Below, one piece after another: positions 21,331-33,990 of a stretch of DNA of 64,000 nucleotides. The notes below the pieces were generated by a model that saw only the letters and a program-made list of their open reading frames with translations, was not told where the DNA came from and made no database searches. Source of the stretch: Mactromeris polynyma (Eukaryota; Mollusca; Bivalvia; Venerida; Mactridae); NCBI GenBank assembly GCA_032209605.1, contig JASFXZ010000010.1:8639385-8703384 (forward strand), read 5' to 3'. The translations under genes and the position numbers were made by a program. Positions within the stretch are counted from its first letter, which is position 1, and each line of letters opens with the position of its first letter.

Positions 21331-22724
21331 TACGACTAGGTGACAGCACATTTGAACTGTAAATGAAAACATATCGATTTATTTTTTCGGCGCAGCCGTC
21401 CAAACATTGCTTTGCTATTTAAATATCAGTGCCGTATAAGCCAATCAAATCTTACGTTAGCCACTAAACCAACTTCTCTTCAACCGAACAATGTAACCTT
21501 GATTAACTTTTCGATTAGGGGTACGTTACCTTACCGAAATCCACTGAATTTCGGTGAATTTACTGGAGTGACCAGCAATCGTAACATCACAGCAATTGTT
21601 TATGCTGCATTACAAATCTTAACCTTCAAATTGCGCCGACCATATTTTTTTAAGATATTTCTTGTTTCTCTAGTTTTTAATGCGCTTTGAGGATATGAAT
21701 TATCGGCCAATGGCTTGTCAGAGTCTGTATTCTTTTACTGAACAGATGATATGAGATACAAAGCATTTTGCAGATGTTTTGCACTTTCGATTTCTGTCTG
21801 AGAATAATATGTTTTTTCACACAACTCTCGATTTAATGATGATAAATGTGAAAGGTTTTACAATAAAAGTAATTAATTCTTAAACACCGTTTCTATTCAC
21901 ATAGCAGAAATATCTTTCAGCGCAAAACAGTCAATTAAACGATTTCTAGAACATGGTTGAATTAAGTCAATAACATGTTACCTAGGGAAAAGATGAAGAA
22001 ACTTATATGAAATGTATGTTTCCACAAACAACGTTATTTCTTACCAAGCGATAAAAGGAATAGAACACGATATATGAGATAAGTTTTTTTGTTTTGTATG
22101 TGCTACAGATACGTAATCACGTACCATATGTAGTTGAAATTCAACATGTGACGAGCAACATCTATCTAGCAACAAAATCTCCGCAACAACAGGATCAACT
22201 GCTTTCATGGTATGATTTAAACCTTTCTGAAGCAACAACCTATAAAAATACTATAAATATTTGTGTCTCCCAAATGGATTTGCTGTGGAGATGTCCTATA
22301 ACTAAATTGAAGTAAAATTACGAAATCGCGAGGGAGCAGGAGCACGTGACCGTCCATACTCAGGGCCTCATCACACACAAGCTTAGTGTAGAACAGAATG
22401 GAATTAAGAATACGTAGGGAATATAGAACAAAACGAACATGAACTCGAAATGAGATCAGGAAAATTAAAAATTAGGAGTGTACATGAACATATAAGATAG
22501 AACATGGGTGACCATAAATTTAGGATTAACTGAACGAGCAAAAGGATTTTTTTTCTTGATAACTAGCGGGGGTCATCACTACAGGGCGATTGTGATGTTA
22601 CGCCATGCGTTATGTCATTGGAGTTTTCGGAAATAAGACATTGTTGTTGTCATTGTTATTACGCGTCTGTGCCGTCATTTTATTATATACTAAGATTCAA
22701 TATGACGAGAACAGAACCAATAAT

Positions 22725-22905
22725 AAATTACAGTCGAAACCCGTTATCTCGACATTAAAGGGACCTGATAAAATACGTCGACATATCCGATTCCAGTACT
22801 GACAAACTTACTCGTTTTGTATGTACACATTTGTAATATTACAGCCTTGGAACTCCTTATATAAATACAGGGTACTTAAACCAGTTTCACTGCACCTAAA
22901 GGAAC
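22725..22905. repeat. Element remnant beginning ACAGTCGAAACCCGTTATCT
   Basis: Left end ACAGTCGAAACCCGTTATCT followed by CGACATTAAAGGGACC and GTCGACATATCCGATTCC; a possible right end is TTAAACCAGTTTCACTG. The ends fit the CAGTNNAAACC type. Copy number is one in this window. Confidence 0.4.
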
Positions 22906-23364
22906 AACGTCAAGCATACTTGTGTTAGCATTCCATGCAATTATGAGAACACAACCAGAAAGCCAAAAAGTGCATGACTGCATATATTTACAATTTAGGC
23001 TTAATGTTGTATGCACATCGTAATGTTTCAGTATTTTAAAAAGACTAGTTAGTTGTCTAAATAACTGTTATAAACATCATACAGATGTTATTCAACTTTG
23101 TTTCATTACCTAAATGTTAAGTTATTTACGAGACATTTTTTATTCTTGTCATTTCATATCCTTCATAGAACAACATAAGCCGCCGACATAACTCATATCA
23201 TTGTAGACAAAGACTCAGACAAAATCTATGTTCTGTTGATTACATCGTATATTCAATAATTAAAGGGTAATATACCATGTCACTGTGGTAATTGGGTAAT
23301 ATCGGAAGGAGAGGTAAACAGATGTTGACTGTACATATCAGTATTTCTCGGAAGATTATTATAG

Positions 23365-23688
23365 ATAGTTCCCACATCTACAATATTTACCTCCCTTGTT
23401 CTGAATTGTTGGCATTTTGATAGGCAAATTTCCTTAAAGTTAATGGGGAATATAATGTAAACGATGATAAACTAATATGATATATATAAATAACTTATCC
23501 ATTATGCTCATGTGGGCATTTGGATCAGTAAGTTGAAGAAAAAGTGGTTGTCACATGCAAATTCGCTTGGTATTTTCTCAATTATCACATATTTGGAAAT
23601 TACTCCTATAAGCGCTTATCAGTTCTGCCTATCAAAATGGCCGACAGTTAAGAACAAGGGAGGTAAATATTTTAGATGTGGGAACTAT
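23365..23688 (-). mobile_element. MITE family D copy 2 (about 324 bp)
   Basis: Same termini as at 1115 (ATAGTTCCCACATCTACAAT ... TTAGATGTGGGAACTAT), but the interior (CATTATGCTCATGTGGGCAT, TTGAAGAAAAAGTGGTTGTC) is reversed compared with copy 1. Compared with copy 1 it lacks about 25 bp beside the left inner GGCAAA block. Confidence 0.85.
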
Positions 23689-24650
23689 ATATTGGATAAG
23701 CAGTAACAGTGAAACCTTTCCCGGAGCAGCCGTCCCTCGAGTCACCGCCTATCTTCAATAATCACCCATTAAACGTGTCTAGAATAACAACCGCTCTTTA
23801 TAGTTTTCTCTCGTAGTGAAATTTAGTTTGAATTGAACTTTTCTAGAGCAACAAACTCTATATAATTCTATAAGTATCTGTCTTTCATTCTTATTTATCT
23901 CGAAAATCATTTGATTGTGCATGAAAATTCTGGGAATAAATATGTTTTTAACCAACAATCTCTCAACATCAATCGGAAGTACTCTCCCTTTATTCTATCT
24001 AGAGTTCTCTTCCTTCATTGTACTAAAATGCGTAAAGATTACGCCACACAGAGTCAGTTCACCATTATTTAAGTGTGCACAGAAACTGGTTGTCTCTCAT
24101 CTTGTTCCGTGTCCAATAAATATTAAATTATATCCATAAGTACAAAAATAAACAAAATAACTTAATACATATGGTTCCATGGAGATTAAAGGAAATTAAA
24201 TGTCTTGGAATAAAAAGTGGCCGTGCTTGCCTATCTACGTGGTCACTAAATAAGTTTGCATTTGTAAAAGAACTTTTTTGTCTCAGACCACAGTTACTAT
24301 GAAATCGGCTGCCTTCGTGTACATTTATCTTAGCAGACCATGTAATATGCAGACTGAATTATTTCGGAAAGAAAAAAAACGGAAACAATTTTTGAACCAT
24401 CAGACATTGGGTGATTATTTTAAGTGATGTTTTATTCATTTCACCAAATTCACCGACACTAAAAGACTTTCAGGAATCTGTCTAAATGTGTGTAAGAGAT
24501 AATAATAAGTGCCACCTTCTATTATGAAACGTACTGGCTGTCTTATAATAAGAAAAATAATCGTTTTGGTTTATTTTCTTCATGTTGAATTTTTATAATT
24601 GGTATAGAAGATGTATGGTTTGAAATTATCAATTTCATTAATTTTTGATT
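23689..24650. other. No gene; worn repeat-like start
   Basis: Begins with ACAGTGAAACCTTTCCCGGA and TTCTAGAGCAACAAACTC, similar to the degraded family at 330-1070; the rest is AT-rich with nothing recognised. Confidence 0.4.
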
Positions 24651-24654
24651 ACAT

Positions 24655-24882
24655 TTGTACATGCTTCCCTTACTATCCACTTTGATTCTCCTAGTTATTC
24701 CTTGTGGTCTGCTGGGCCATTCCTTGCGCCTCAGTCCCTTAATATGTGTACCGTTTGACCTCCTTTAGTACCTTATGTTTTGTGGATTGTTTTTTCCGGA
24801 GATCTGCGTGGGGAGGCATTGTCTTACATGTATGTATGTGGCTTTCCCTGTAGTTACGTATTCTCTCTCTTTTAATACATAA
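24655..24882 (-). repeat. Dispersed repeat family A, copy 1
   Basis: Minus-strand reading: GAGAGAATACGTAACTACAG, GACAATGCCTCCCCACGCAG, GGAAAAAACAATCCACAAAA, then ACATATTAAGGGACTGAGGC and GAATGGCCCAGCAGACCACA. It aligns with the copies near 35.3, 44.6, 50.1, 52.3, 52.7 and 57.1 kb. No terminal repeats or tRNA-like head seen. Confidence 0.75.
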
Positions 24883-25004
24883 AGATCATATTTCCCAAAA
24901 AAAAAAAATTATGTTGTTGATATGACAAAATATTCTGTATTGTACATAAGATTTTATAAAAATAAACGATTCAAAATTTAAAAAAGACTACATTAAGCCA
25001 ACCC

Positions 25005-25180
25005 TTGCTGTCCCTTAAAATCTCCATGCTTGTTTTTGATTGTCAGCCAGATAATTCTTTACTCATTCCCATAGATGCTGCCTTTACACTGCCTCAATTC
25101 CTAGTATTTCGTTGGTTGATGTTTCCATGGGATCTGTGTGGGAAGGTGGTATTTCTTGTAACAACTTAACATTTCTTATA
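25005..25180 (-). repeat. Dispersed repeat family A, copy 2 (diverged)
   Basis: Minus strand: AGTTGTTACAAGAAATACCA, CCCACACAGATCCCATGG, GAATTGAGGCAGTGTAAAGG. Clearly related to the family but heavily substituted. It lies 120 bp from copy 1 in the same orientation. Confidence 0.55.
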
Positions 25181-25307
25181 GCAAAATGGTGTTCGGTCAT
25201 ACATTCCTTTGATGTGGTTTGTTGTATGCTTCTTATATGCAATTGTCTGATGAGTGTGGAACGTTAACAAAAATAATGTAACTTTTGCATGGACAATTTT
25301 ACGGATT

Positions 25308-25530
25308 TGAGCGCCGCTGTACGATTTCCAACCTATTCTAAAACGTCCATGTGACGTCACCATGTACTGACAGTAAGCAATATTTGCCCTATATGGCAAT
25401 TTGAAAACGAAGTTACCATATGGAGCAAATATTGTTTCCTGCTTGCAAATAGTGACATCACATGTTGCGTGTTCTTGAAATGACGTCACCTACACAACAG
25501 GAGAGGTTATAAATCCCATACCAGCGCTCA
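25308..25530. mobile_element. MITE family C copy 5
   Basis: TGAGCGCCGCTGTACGATTT ... CCCATACCAGCGCTCA, about 223 bp, near-palindromic with two exact TGACGTCA sites; lies in intergenic DNA. Confidence 0.88.
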
Positions 25531-27420
25531 TATGTTCTATGTAATAAAAGGATAAAAGGTGATACTTTTAAAACCAAATTGGAAGCAAGAAGATGTTTAG
25601 TTAATATAAATATTTTTAAGACTAAATGAAAGAGCGGTTATTGAAGAATTCTGTCATAACTGTTAAAATATTTTAGAATTAAGATAAAGTGTTTAAATTT
25701 ATGTTTGAAAATAATTTCCCTATATAATCTATTGATCAAAACTGGTAGAGCTGGAAACTCGATATCGATTTTCGGGTTTATTTTAAGGGAGATAATCCAC
25801 TGCAATAAGCCCGTTAAAGGGCACGGAAAGCTGCGTATGAATGTTACATGCAAATCATGCGTGGTTCAGACCAATAAGTTGGCTGTTCAGTTATAATCAC
25901 CTGGTGTTGAACTATAGCATTATAATAAATACTGTTTATGAAAAGGTTATTAAGTTATATAGAAAAACACTTAAAATGGCGGGTTCAGTGCCTGCATTAT
26001 AAGCGCCACATATTTGTCTGCAAACTTATCAAGATGTCATATATTACGGTTTTCAATACAATATGTTACATGAAATAACAATTACCGGTTGCGGCAAAAA
26101 CTGGAATCTATGAAGCTTTTTTGCGTAGAACGATCGGCATTTTATATATTATCTGTTCATGTTCATCTGTACGTTTAATGCTGAATTTTTCCTTGAATAA
26201 GTATTATATATGTTAACAAATATCAGCCTTGTTTGCTTTGTACGTATTATTGAAAGTAAGCTACAAATTAAATATCTCTTCAATAAAACGTATTATCCGA
26301 CTGACATTTTCTTTATATTATTTATTCATTTATTTAAGTTCACATACAATAATGCTGACATTAACAGTTATTGTATACATTGAATAAAGCAGTTTAACAT
26401 GGACGTTAATGAAATATATATAATTGACTCCAATAGTATGTGTAATGTTCTAGACTTGTAGTTGTTGTTTATGACGAAAATAAAGTTAAAGGTGCAATAA
26501 AATCCGAGTCGTTGTGAGCTAGAATATGTAGATACAAACCTAAACAATCAGATGCTATCATATTATTATCTGCATGCATTACAGTATCAGGTTAAGCAAT
26601 AAAATCTCTCCATTTTGTTTCAAATACTTCTGGTTTGTCTTTTTGAATTGCTCACATTCTTTTAATACACACTTTTATTGTGCATACACCAGATAACGTC
26701 AACTACATAATGTTCACAAGATAGACCTTCCATGTCTGGACCAGTGCTTAGCAACAGGTCAAGCGTAAATGCCGAAGGGTGACGCTTTCAGCACCCGAGA
26801 TGACGAAAACAATAACATATATACTCGACTTACATGTAGATCTAGATTGGAAACAACAACATAATTATATACTCGACATGTTCTACAAATATCAGAATGT
26901 AAAATTATGGGTCATTTTTCAAGTTCATTGTACTTACTGTATTACAGTCAGCAAAGAACGTATTAGTTTTATTCACACCTGCTATCAAGTAAATATATAT
27001 TCCAGAAAAAAGAATATACTTTCCAATATTTCGTCGTGTCACGTCTGTGTCATGACTTTCAACATATTTTTAGGTCACAATATATAAACATACGTATATT
27101 AAGAAACGACCTTGTTAAAATGACCCTATCACACCAACATGTTTAAATTCAAACCTGGATATAAATGCCCTGGCAGAATTTGTAGGCCTTTCTAGTCGTG
27201 CCGATTGCAAACTAAGTCGCAGCATGGCCTCGAGAAAATAATGGTGTGTTAACTGCGAACTAAGTAGCACCATTTATATTGCATAAATAAGAAATGATAT
27301 CATGTAAAAGTAATTTCTCGTATCTCAATGTAAGTCCATGACACGAACAATTTGCATTGTGGATTTATAATGTGAACTACGTAGTATTAAAACACACACG
27401 TATACAACAGTACTATAGTG
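25531..27420. other. Non-coding, nothing recognised
   Basis: AT-rich; short ORFs at 25638-25896 and 26779-27087 overlap on both strands or lack any recognisable content. Confidence 0.5.
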
Positions 27421-27439
27421 CAAAGCACAGACTAGTCAC

Positions 27440-27620
27440 GAGTTATCTCCCTTTTACCCATATATAATTATCTCCCTTAATCCCTGATAGAGTTCTCTCC
27501 TTTCATCCCTGATATAGTTATCTCCCTTTGTCCCTCTATATATAGTACAAATCTTATAGGAGAGAAAACGGAAGAAACATATAGAGGGGATATGGGATAA
27601 AGGGAGAGAACTCTTGACAA
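27440..27620. repeat. Short tandem units and inverted repeat of AGTTATCTCCCTTTNTCCCT
   Basis: Three to four units of about 36-38 bp (AGTTATCTCCCTTTTACCC, AATTATCTCCCTTAATCCCT, AGTTCTCTCCTTTCATCCCT, AGTTATCTCCCTTTGTCCCT) are followed after about 40 bp by the complement ATAGAGGGGATATGGGATAA AGGGAGAGAACTCT, so the locus can fold into a hairpin. Confidence 0.7.
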
Positions 27621-30600
27621 TCTCCTGTGCTCCAGAGTATCTTCCTTACTGAGATTCACATTTTGGCTGTTTCTCGAGAAGTGAAATTGACAGTCAATTC
27701 ATATCATACGGTTGTGGAAGAGAGGTTATTGCCTTACAGTGGGCCACTGAAGGGAGGTAACACCGTTTGCTTTTATGACTAAATGATAGCGTTTCATAAA
27801 CAAAATAGCGTATGTACCAAAAGTGCAAGATGATAAGCCATCATTAAAACATGATATGTACATATTTATTACCCTCGATCACTAACATAATACCCTAGCT
27901 ACAGACAGTATACGTCTTCTTTATAAAAGCTTTTGCGCCATTCTTTCTGGTAATTCTTTCTTATGTAAACGAAACATGTACTGCGACTTTTCCCAGCCAA
28001 ATCCTGTTGGTGAGTAATTCACTTATAACTTTTCAAAATTAATGCCTCCATGTTCAATGTTCTTTTGGTGACGCCGCAACCACTTCTGGTAAATTGTGTC
28101 ACACTTCGTTCATTTAAAGGCGGGAAAGTTGAAGGTTTTTTTTCTTCCACAAAGCACGATTTCCCTCACAGATCCCATGTGTATGAAATAAATTTCAAAA
28201 ATGAAAAGGGGTGCATGTTAAAATGGAAAACAACAAACGAATGACTGATGATGAGATATGAAAGAAATCTTAGTTCCACGGTGGTCTCACAGCCTCGGAA
28301 TTGTCAGTATACATGCTAAGGGACTTAGACAGATTGATGTTTGTATTACTTCCAAGTGGCTAACTGTATTAAATGATAAATGATATTAGTGCTAAGAAGT
28401 TAAGCCAAGTTTTTCCTCAACCTACCTTTTAATCGTTAGCAAATAAAACTTATTTCCCTTCTTTTCGTGTCTGCGACACTGACTTTGATCTCAGTCTTAA
28501 TCTTTGTCTCTATGCAATCAAGGTGGCAAATATGTCCAGCTGAATTAAACTTGTAGGTCGAATACTATTCTAGTTACAGTCACCTTAACTTTGACCATAA
28601 TAGCTCAAGAGGCACTCCTAAGATCGGTTTTCTCGAAAGTGTCTAACGTACAAGGTTGTATCACATTCATTTCTAACTTTAGTAATTGAGGGGTAATATG
28701 TTTCTGCTTTTCCCAAAGGTGACCTTGACATCGATTGAAACAAGTCAAAAGACAATCTATACAATTTCTTGTTCGTAAGCTACCTACAAGTCAAGTTTCA
28801 TCCAATATTCCATTCTTACTCACCACCACAGCTCTCCGTAATACAACCCAAATGCCTATATGTACTTTTAAGCTTGCTACTTTATATGCTTCACTAATAC
28901 ACATCGACCTGAACTATACTGGTCGACCGGAATCCCTTAACTGTTACGCCCACAAACGCATAAGCCTAAGTTATGTTCTACGTGACAATGTGCTTACGAA
29001 CGAAAAGGGAAATACAGATTGGTAACACAGGAACACTGGTTAGGTCAATGTACCTGTAACACCGAGACAATATGGTGTATCGGCTAACGACAGCAGCAGA
29101 TGTAGCCCAGTTTATTGCTGAAACACAGGCAATAAAGTTGATTACCACTTACATTTAATTAGCTTTCGATACTAAAAGATGCCATCCAGGCAATTAGATA
29201 ATGAAATAGGGAAACATATTGCGCTGCTTCAGAGAAAGACGCTAATTTGGAGTGGACATGTACATTATATAGGACAAATGTTACACAAGCAAAGAACTAC
29301 ATATACGTCATGCTCGTTGCAATAATGATTCCAAATTCAACATTTTACGGTGTGGTATTAAAGTGTTTTTATCTTCGTTTCAGAGTGGGGGCATGAAAAC
29401 GACTTATCAGTAATTATGATTTTTTTTTTACAAAAACACGTTCCGTTTTTAAAACAAGACATTTAGTGCTTGTGAATGATGCCAAATTCCATCGCTTCCG
29501 TAGAAGCCGTATCAACCGATGACGATACTTGGCCAATCTAATTGAAATCAATCCACACAAAATCTCCCTTCTGGTATATTTACACTTTACTGTAGTGGTT
29601 TGGTGTACCTAATATAACTACCATTGACTTATTTATGTTGGTACATTGTCTCTTTTGCCATTGTTGTTGTTCATTTGTGTTGGATGTTCATTGTTCTTCA
29701 ATTTATCCTTGTGCTTTTGGGTGACCGAGTTCTTTGTAACTTGCGTTCCTGCTTGACAGCTTTGTTCATAGTTACTTCTTTCTTACTCTTCCTCCACACA
29801 ACTTATTTGCTAATCCACTTAAATACCACAAGACTGAGACAACTTTACGAGCCGAACTTATCAAAAGAAATTTCCAATAATGTCTGTAAAACGTACAAAC
29901 AAGGGTAAATTTTGCTATAAGAAAGAGGAGTTTTAGAAACAGCCGTAGAATACTTTGAAATATGATTTTATGGTATAAGCACTTCATATACACGACACAT
30001 CATCATTAAGTAAACAGACCATTAAATCGTGTTTGTCTTCCGTAAAACGAATAGGGTCAATTGATCCATTCCATAGGCTTCACTATATAAATATAAAATG
30101 TCATTCTTTATTTCTATTAAAATCGATCAATTGTCATCAAAAACAGTGATAACTGTTATTATATCTGTATTGTTCGAGTAATCTGAACCATAATGTTCAC
30201 CAGATTTATTTAATTATAAAGAACAAAATTTGTTTCATTTTTTACGGTATTTCTTTGATACAAGCCGATATTGATCCACCAGAATGTTAAATTTCTTCTG
30301 AAGGAGTTTTAAGTTCAGATTACTGTAAACTTGTTTTATCAATTCACGCTGTAATTATCGACATCTCACTGTTCTAATTAATTGTGTTGCATGTACATGT
30401 AAGATAGAGTTCACGACCCAACGATCAAATGAATTGAGAATGAGAATATAATGCGACTTTGATAGTAATAGTGTTGTAATTTACAGACATCGTAATATCC
30501 TTGGACGTAAGCAGTTCACATTCTTTATTTATTGAACATTTTTTATTAAGAAAGGCTATGCATAAAGCTATACCACAATGCCTGTTAACCACTTTACAGT

Positions 30601-31040
30601 GGGCTTTATGCTCCCCCCCTCTATTATTTGTGTGACTTGAGGACGGGTTAAATACGGAATCCAAGGTTATATTGGCCCATATTGTCGTGTCAATGTTTTC
30701 TCTTCAGTTGTTCTGGCTTCTAGTAACTAAGTACAAATTTAACTGGCTTCACATGTCTACAGGTTGATTTATATATTTGTTATACACGTTTCATTCTATT
30801 TTGGTTGACTGTGTACTTTGTATGTACTTTCCTGTTCAATTTTTACACTCCTGTTTTTAGATTATTTACATTCATACACATGAATTTCATCCATCATTTT
30901 CTTCTTTGATTAGATTCTTCTCGAGACTGTACTCTAATTAGACCGTAAACGTTTTGTTTGTTAAGCATTTATATAGCATTGCTTCCAGTTTCTACAGTGT
31001 TGTATTGAATGTTGTAAAACATTCCGTGTGTAATAATCAC
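27621..31040. other. Non-coding, one probable old repeat
   Basis: No exon recognised. At 28560-28740 the phrases CAGTCACCTTAACTTTGACC and AAGGTGACCTTGACATCG resemble a dispersed motif I recall from mollusc genomes. The 94-codon frame at 29624-29908 is hydrophobic but has low-complexity T-rich content and no neighbouring splice-site support that I can see. Confidence 0.4.
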
Positions 31041-31043
31041 AAG

Positions 31044-31115
31044 AATAATGGCTAAATGGTTTATTCTCCGCCTCGACTGTGAGAGGTCGCGGGTTCGATT
31101 TGACCACGCAATACC
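31044..31115 (+). repeat. tRNA-like sequence, probably a SINE head
   Basis: Box A-like TGGCTAAATGGTTTATTCTC and box B GGGTTCGATTTGACC, with CCTCGACTGTGAGAGG in the anticodon-arm position. Acceptor stem does not pair, so it is not a functional tRNA. The SINE body may continue to about 31.2 kb. Confidence 0.5.
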
Positions 31116-31769
31116 TCAGGCGATAAGGCGGTTCGAACTCCATTGTCAACGCTCTGCATAGTTAGAGTAGTACTCAGACTGGTTGGCCATGTTTCAGGTT
31201 GAAGTTACTTGATCTGATTTATCGCCGCTTGACTGAAAAAATGACATCGTTTATTTAGTTTATGGTTTATTCAGTCAACAAAATAAGTAAATTGTTAAAA
31301 CAGTGCAATCGCTCCACAGAAACATCTATTGGACTACATAATGTGTAATTGTTCAACTTGTCTTGCTAATTTGTTCATAAAGACATACTATTGGGAAAAC
31401 ATGTACTGTTTTCGACAAGAGATTGTTACTCAAGAAAATACCGATTTGGCGAGGACCTGTTCTAATTTTGATAAGCGATTTAGAAGATTGATGTACAATA
31501 CTGTAGATGTATTTTAAATCTGAATTGTGAACTTGTGTTGTCATGTTTGATCATGCATATATCATTTAAAAGAACTAGTCGACAGATGTTGCTTTATAAA
31601 ACATATTATTGTTGACACCGAATCAGACAATCCATTTTGTGTTGATTAACATACACATACTTTATAATTCAACCGTAATACAACATGTCACCGAGGTAAT
31701 GGGATAATAATGAATAAAGAAATATATTGCGTGAAAGATCATCTGTCTGACGAATGTTATAAAAAAAGA

Positions 31770-31830
31770 ATGAAACGGCAAGCAAGAAATGCCACGTACA
31801 AAGTACAAAGCCACCCACAATGAGACATGT
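31770..31830 (+). repeat. Short dispersed motif AATGCCACGTACAAAGTACAAAGCCACC
   Basis: AAGAAATGCCACGTACAAAG followed by TACAAAGCCACC. Related pieces lie at about 40318-40370, 59375-59430 and 62405-62450 (AGTGCCACAAAAAGTGCAAA). Probably one more low-copy repeat family of unclear ends. Confidence 0.4.
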
Positions 31831-32523
31831 TAAGGTAAGACCACTCTTATACTCATCATCAAGAACCTTAACTAAACTGTTTGCATGAGTTTCTGGATCA
31901 CATGAGACAACCAAATGCAAAATATTACAATGTTTTACCGTGCCGTTTTAAAGATTTTAAAGTTGTAAGATTAAACCGACTTGCCTTGAGGGGTCGCATA
32001 TTCCACTCATGTTCTTCATGCATAAACATTTTGTTTAGTTCAAAATGAGTCTATTTTATCATTTGTTTGTGCTTTTCTTAAAAAGAAAATGCCGGTGATA
32101 TCATAAGGAAAACCAATCGAAAAAAATATGCTCTGTAAAAAATATAGGTGGTACTTCATATGCATACACCCTCCTGTAAATGTCGTATTTTTTAAGTCAC
32201 AATAAGAAATATAAATTTTCAAGGTAACACAATCATACATAATAACGTGAGTACTCTAACAAAATTGTCATCAAAATTATCCTCAACACCTCTGTAACAA
32301 AATGTAACGAAATGAAAACTTTTACAGTCCAGATTTGCTTTGATAACATCTTGTAATGTGCATATATTAAATTTTACCATACAGAATTATCAAACTTTGG
32401 AGAAATATGGCAATATTATAGAAACCAATAGATATCATTTATATTTCATAACTTTATATCAGTTGTCTCGCAAAACAGTCTGTAAAACAAGAAACATCAT
32501 GACAAAAGCAAAGAAAAATATAT

Positions 32524-32592
32524 GGGCCTAGCGGGGATTCGAACCCAGGACCTTTCACATGTAAGGCAAGAGGCTTAACACATAGACTAAGG
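32524..32592 (-). repeat. tRNA-like sequence (tRNA-Val-like 3' half), pseudogene or SINE head
   Basis: Minus-strand reading: TTAGTCTATGTGTTAAGCCT, CTTGCCTTACATGTGAAAGG, TCCTGGGTTCGAATCCCCGC, TAGGCCCA. The T-arm and box B are excellent and the anticodon loop reads CTTACAT (anticodon TAC). The 5' acceptor strand does not pair with TAGGCCC, so a working tRNA is unlikely. Confidence 0.5.
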
Positions 32593-32599
32593 ATTGATA

Positions 32600-33860
32600 T
32601 TGACCAAGGTGCTCCAAATAATTCGAAATTTAAATTCTCATTAGGGTGGTCTTACCTTAATAGATATACATGTATCTGCAAGTAAAAAGGTACAAACTTA
32701 TATGGTCAAGACACAACCAGAAGAATGGGTGAACATATCAGTACTGCTTTGAAAATCGCCAATAAAAGTGAATGAAGAAGTCGAGTACTGAATGTCACCT
32801 ACAAAAGCACATCTGTCGCAAAAGCAAAAGGAATAGAGACCCAGTTAAACTTATAGAATAAGTATTGCGTTTCTGGCACTAGTTCAATAGCAGTGCTTAC
32901 CTTAGAGATATTTAGGAGGACACGCACAGTCCATTGTTGTATGTCGATAAAATGTCCTGAAAGATAATCTTTGTTCACGACCACAACTGGGAAGAACAAT
33001 ACGGTTGCCTTCAATGACCAATTTCTTAATCAGACGTCTGAGTACAGCTCATTTGTATGTTATTTTATTAACACGCAACCTGAAGCAACTGCAAGTGCAG
33101 ACTTACAAAAAGTTTTAATAACCAGGATGTAATTATGCGCTACGTTATTCGGGGAGATATAATTAATATAGACATTAAATCAGTATGGTATAGCAAATGT
33201 GGGGAAGACCTTGAGAACGCAATATTTCTGTTTTATACCTAGTGTGATACAGCTTTCTCTACAGGACAGAACGGGACATAAAAGCAATATCAAATGGACC
33301 AAGAAGTATGTTAGGAAAATCCTATAAGTGATGTTGTAATTGCCAATAAGTGCATTTCAGTACAAATCTATGAGGCCACATTCGCACATAATGTCTCAAA
33401 GGACGATTCTACCATTACTATGCGGCACACCTATCTTCATCCAACATTTAGACTTTTGTTGTGTGACCCTTTGACCATCTCCTTGTGCTTTTTGAGAGGA
33501 TTTGAACTTTTGAACATGTGTTTTGTACAGTTAATTTCTAATATAAGTTGTACCAGATTATTTGTTTTATAAATGCAGTACCAGAACAAGAAAATTAATA
33601 GATATTTCAAGATTAAATATACAGCAGGTTGACCTACTTTCAGTAAATGTAAAATTTATACAATTCAAATTTTGATAACCGACGCATATTCAGATAGCTT
33701 AGGTGTTGAACAATTTTGACTGACTTAAAGATTAGTTCAATTAAATTATCTGTGCATATTCAGATCTTGTATTTCTACAGTTATAACATTATTCAACATT
33801 AAAGCGTGACACACTAAGTATGACATGTTCCGAAATAGGCGTTAGAAGAAGCAATACATG
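32600..33860. other. Non-coding, nothing recognised
   Basis: AT-rich; isolated short ORFs only. Confidence 0.5.
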
Positions 33861-33867
33861 GAAGGCG

Positions 33868-33990
33868 ACTTTCACTGAACATCGCCTCCCCACACAGATC
33901 CCAAGTCGAACAAATGAAACAAAAAGGTGCAAGAAGGGAAGCAACACAAGACGACACCATAACAATTATGAAGAGAACCTGAAACATAAC
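33868..33990 (+). repeat. Dispersed repeat family A, fragment
   Basis: CATCGCCTCCCCACACAGAT followed by GGTGCAAGAAGGGAAGCAAC; the central part of the family only. Confidence 0.45.

Noticed and set aside
25166..25489. Minus-strand 107-codon frame
   Set aside because: It covers most of a family C MITE.
29624..29908. Hydrophobic 94-codon frame that could be a membrane protein
   Set aside because: T-rich sequence reads as hydrophobic in any frame; no homologous motif, and a minus-strand frame overlaps its 3' part.
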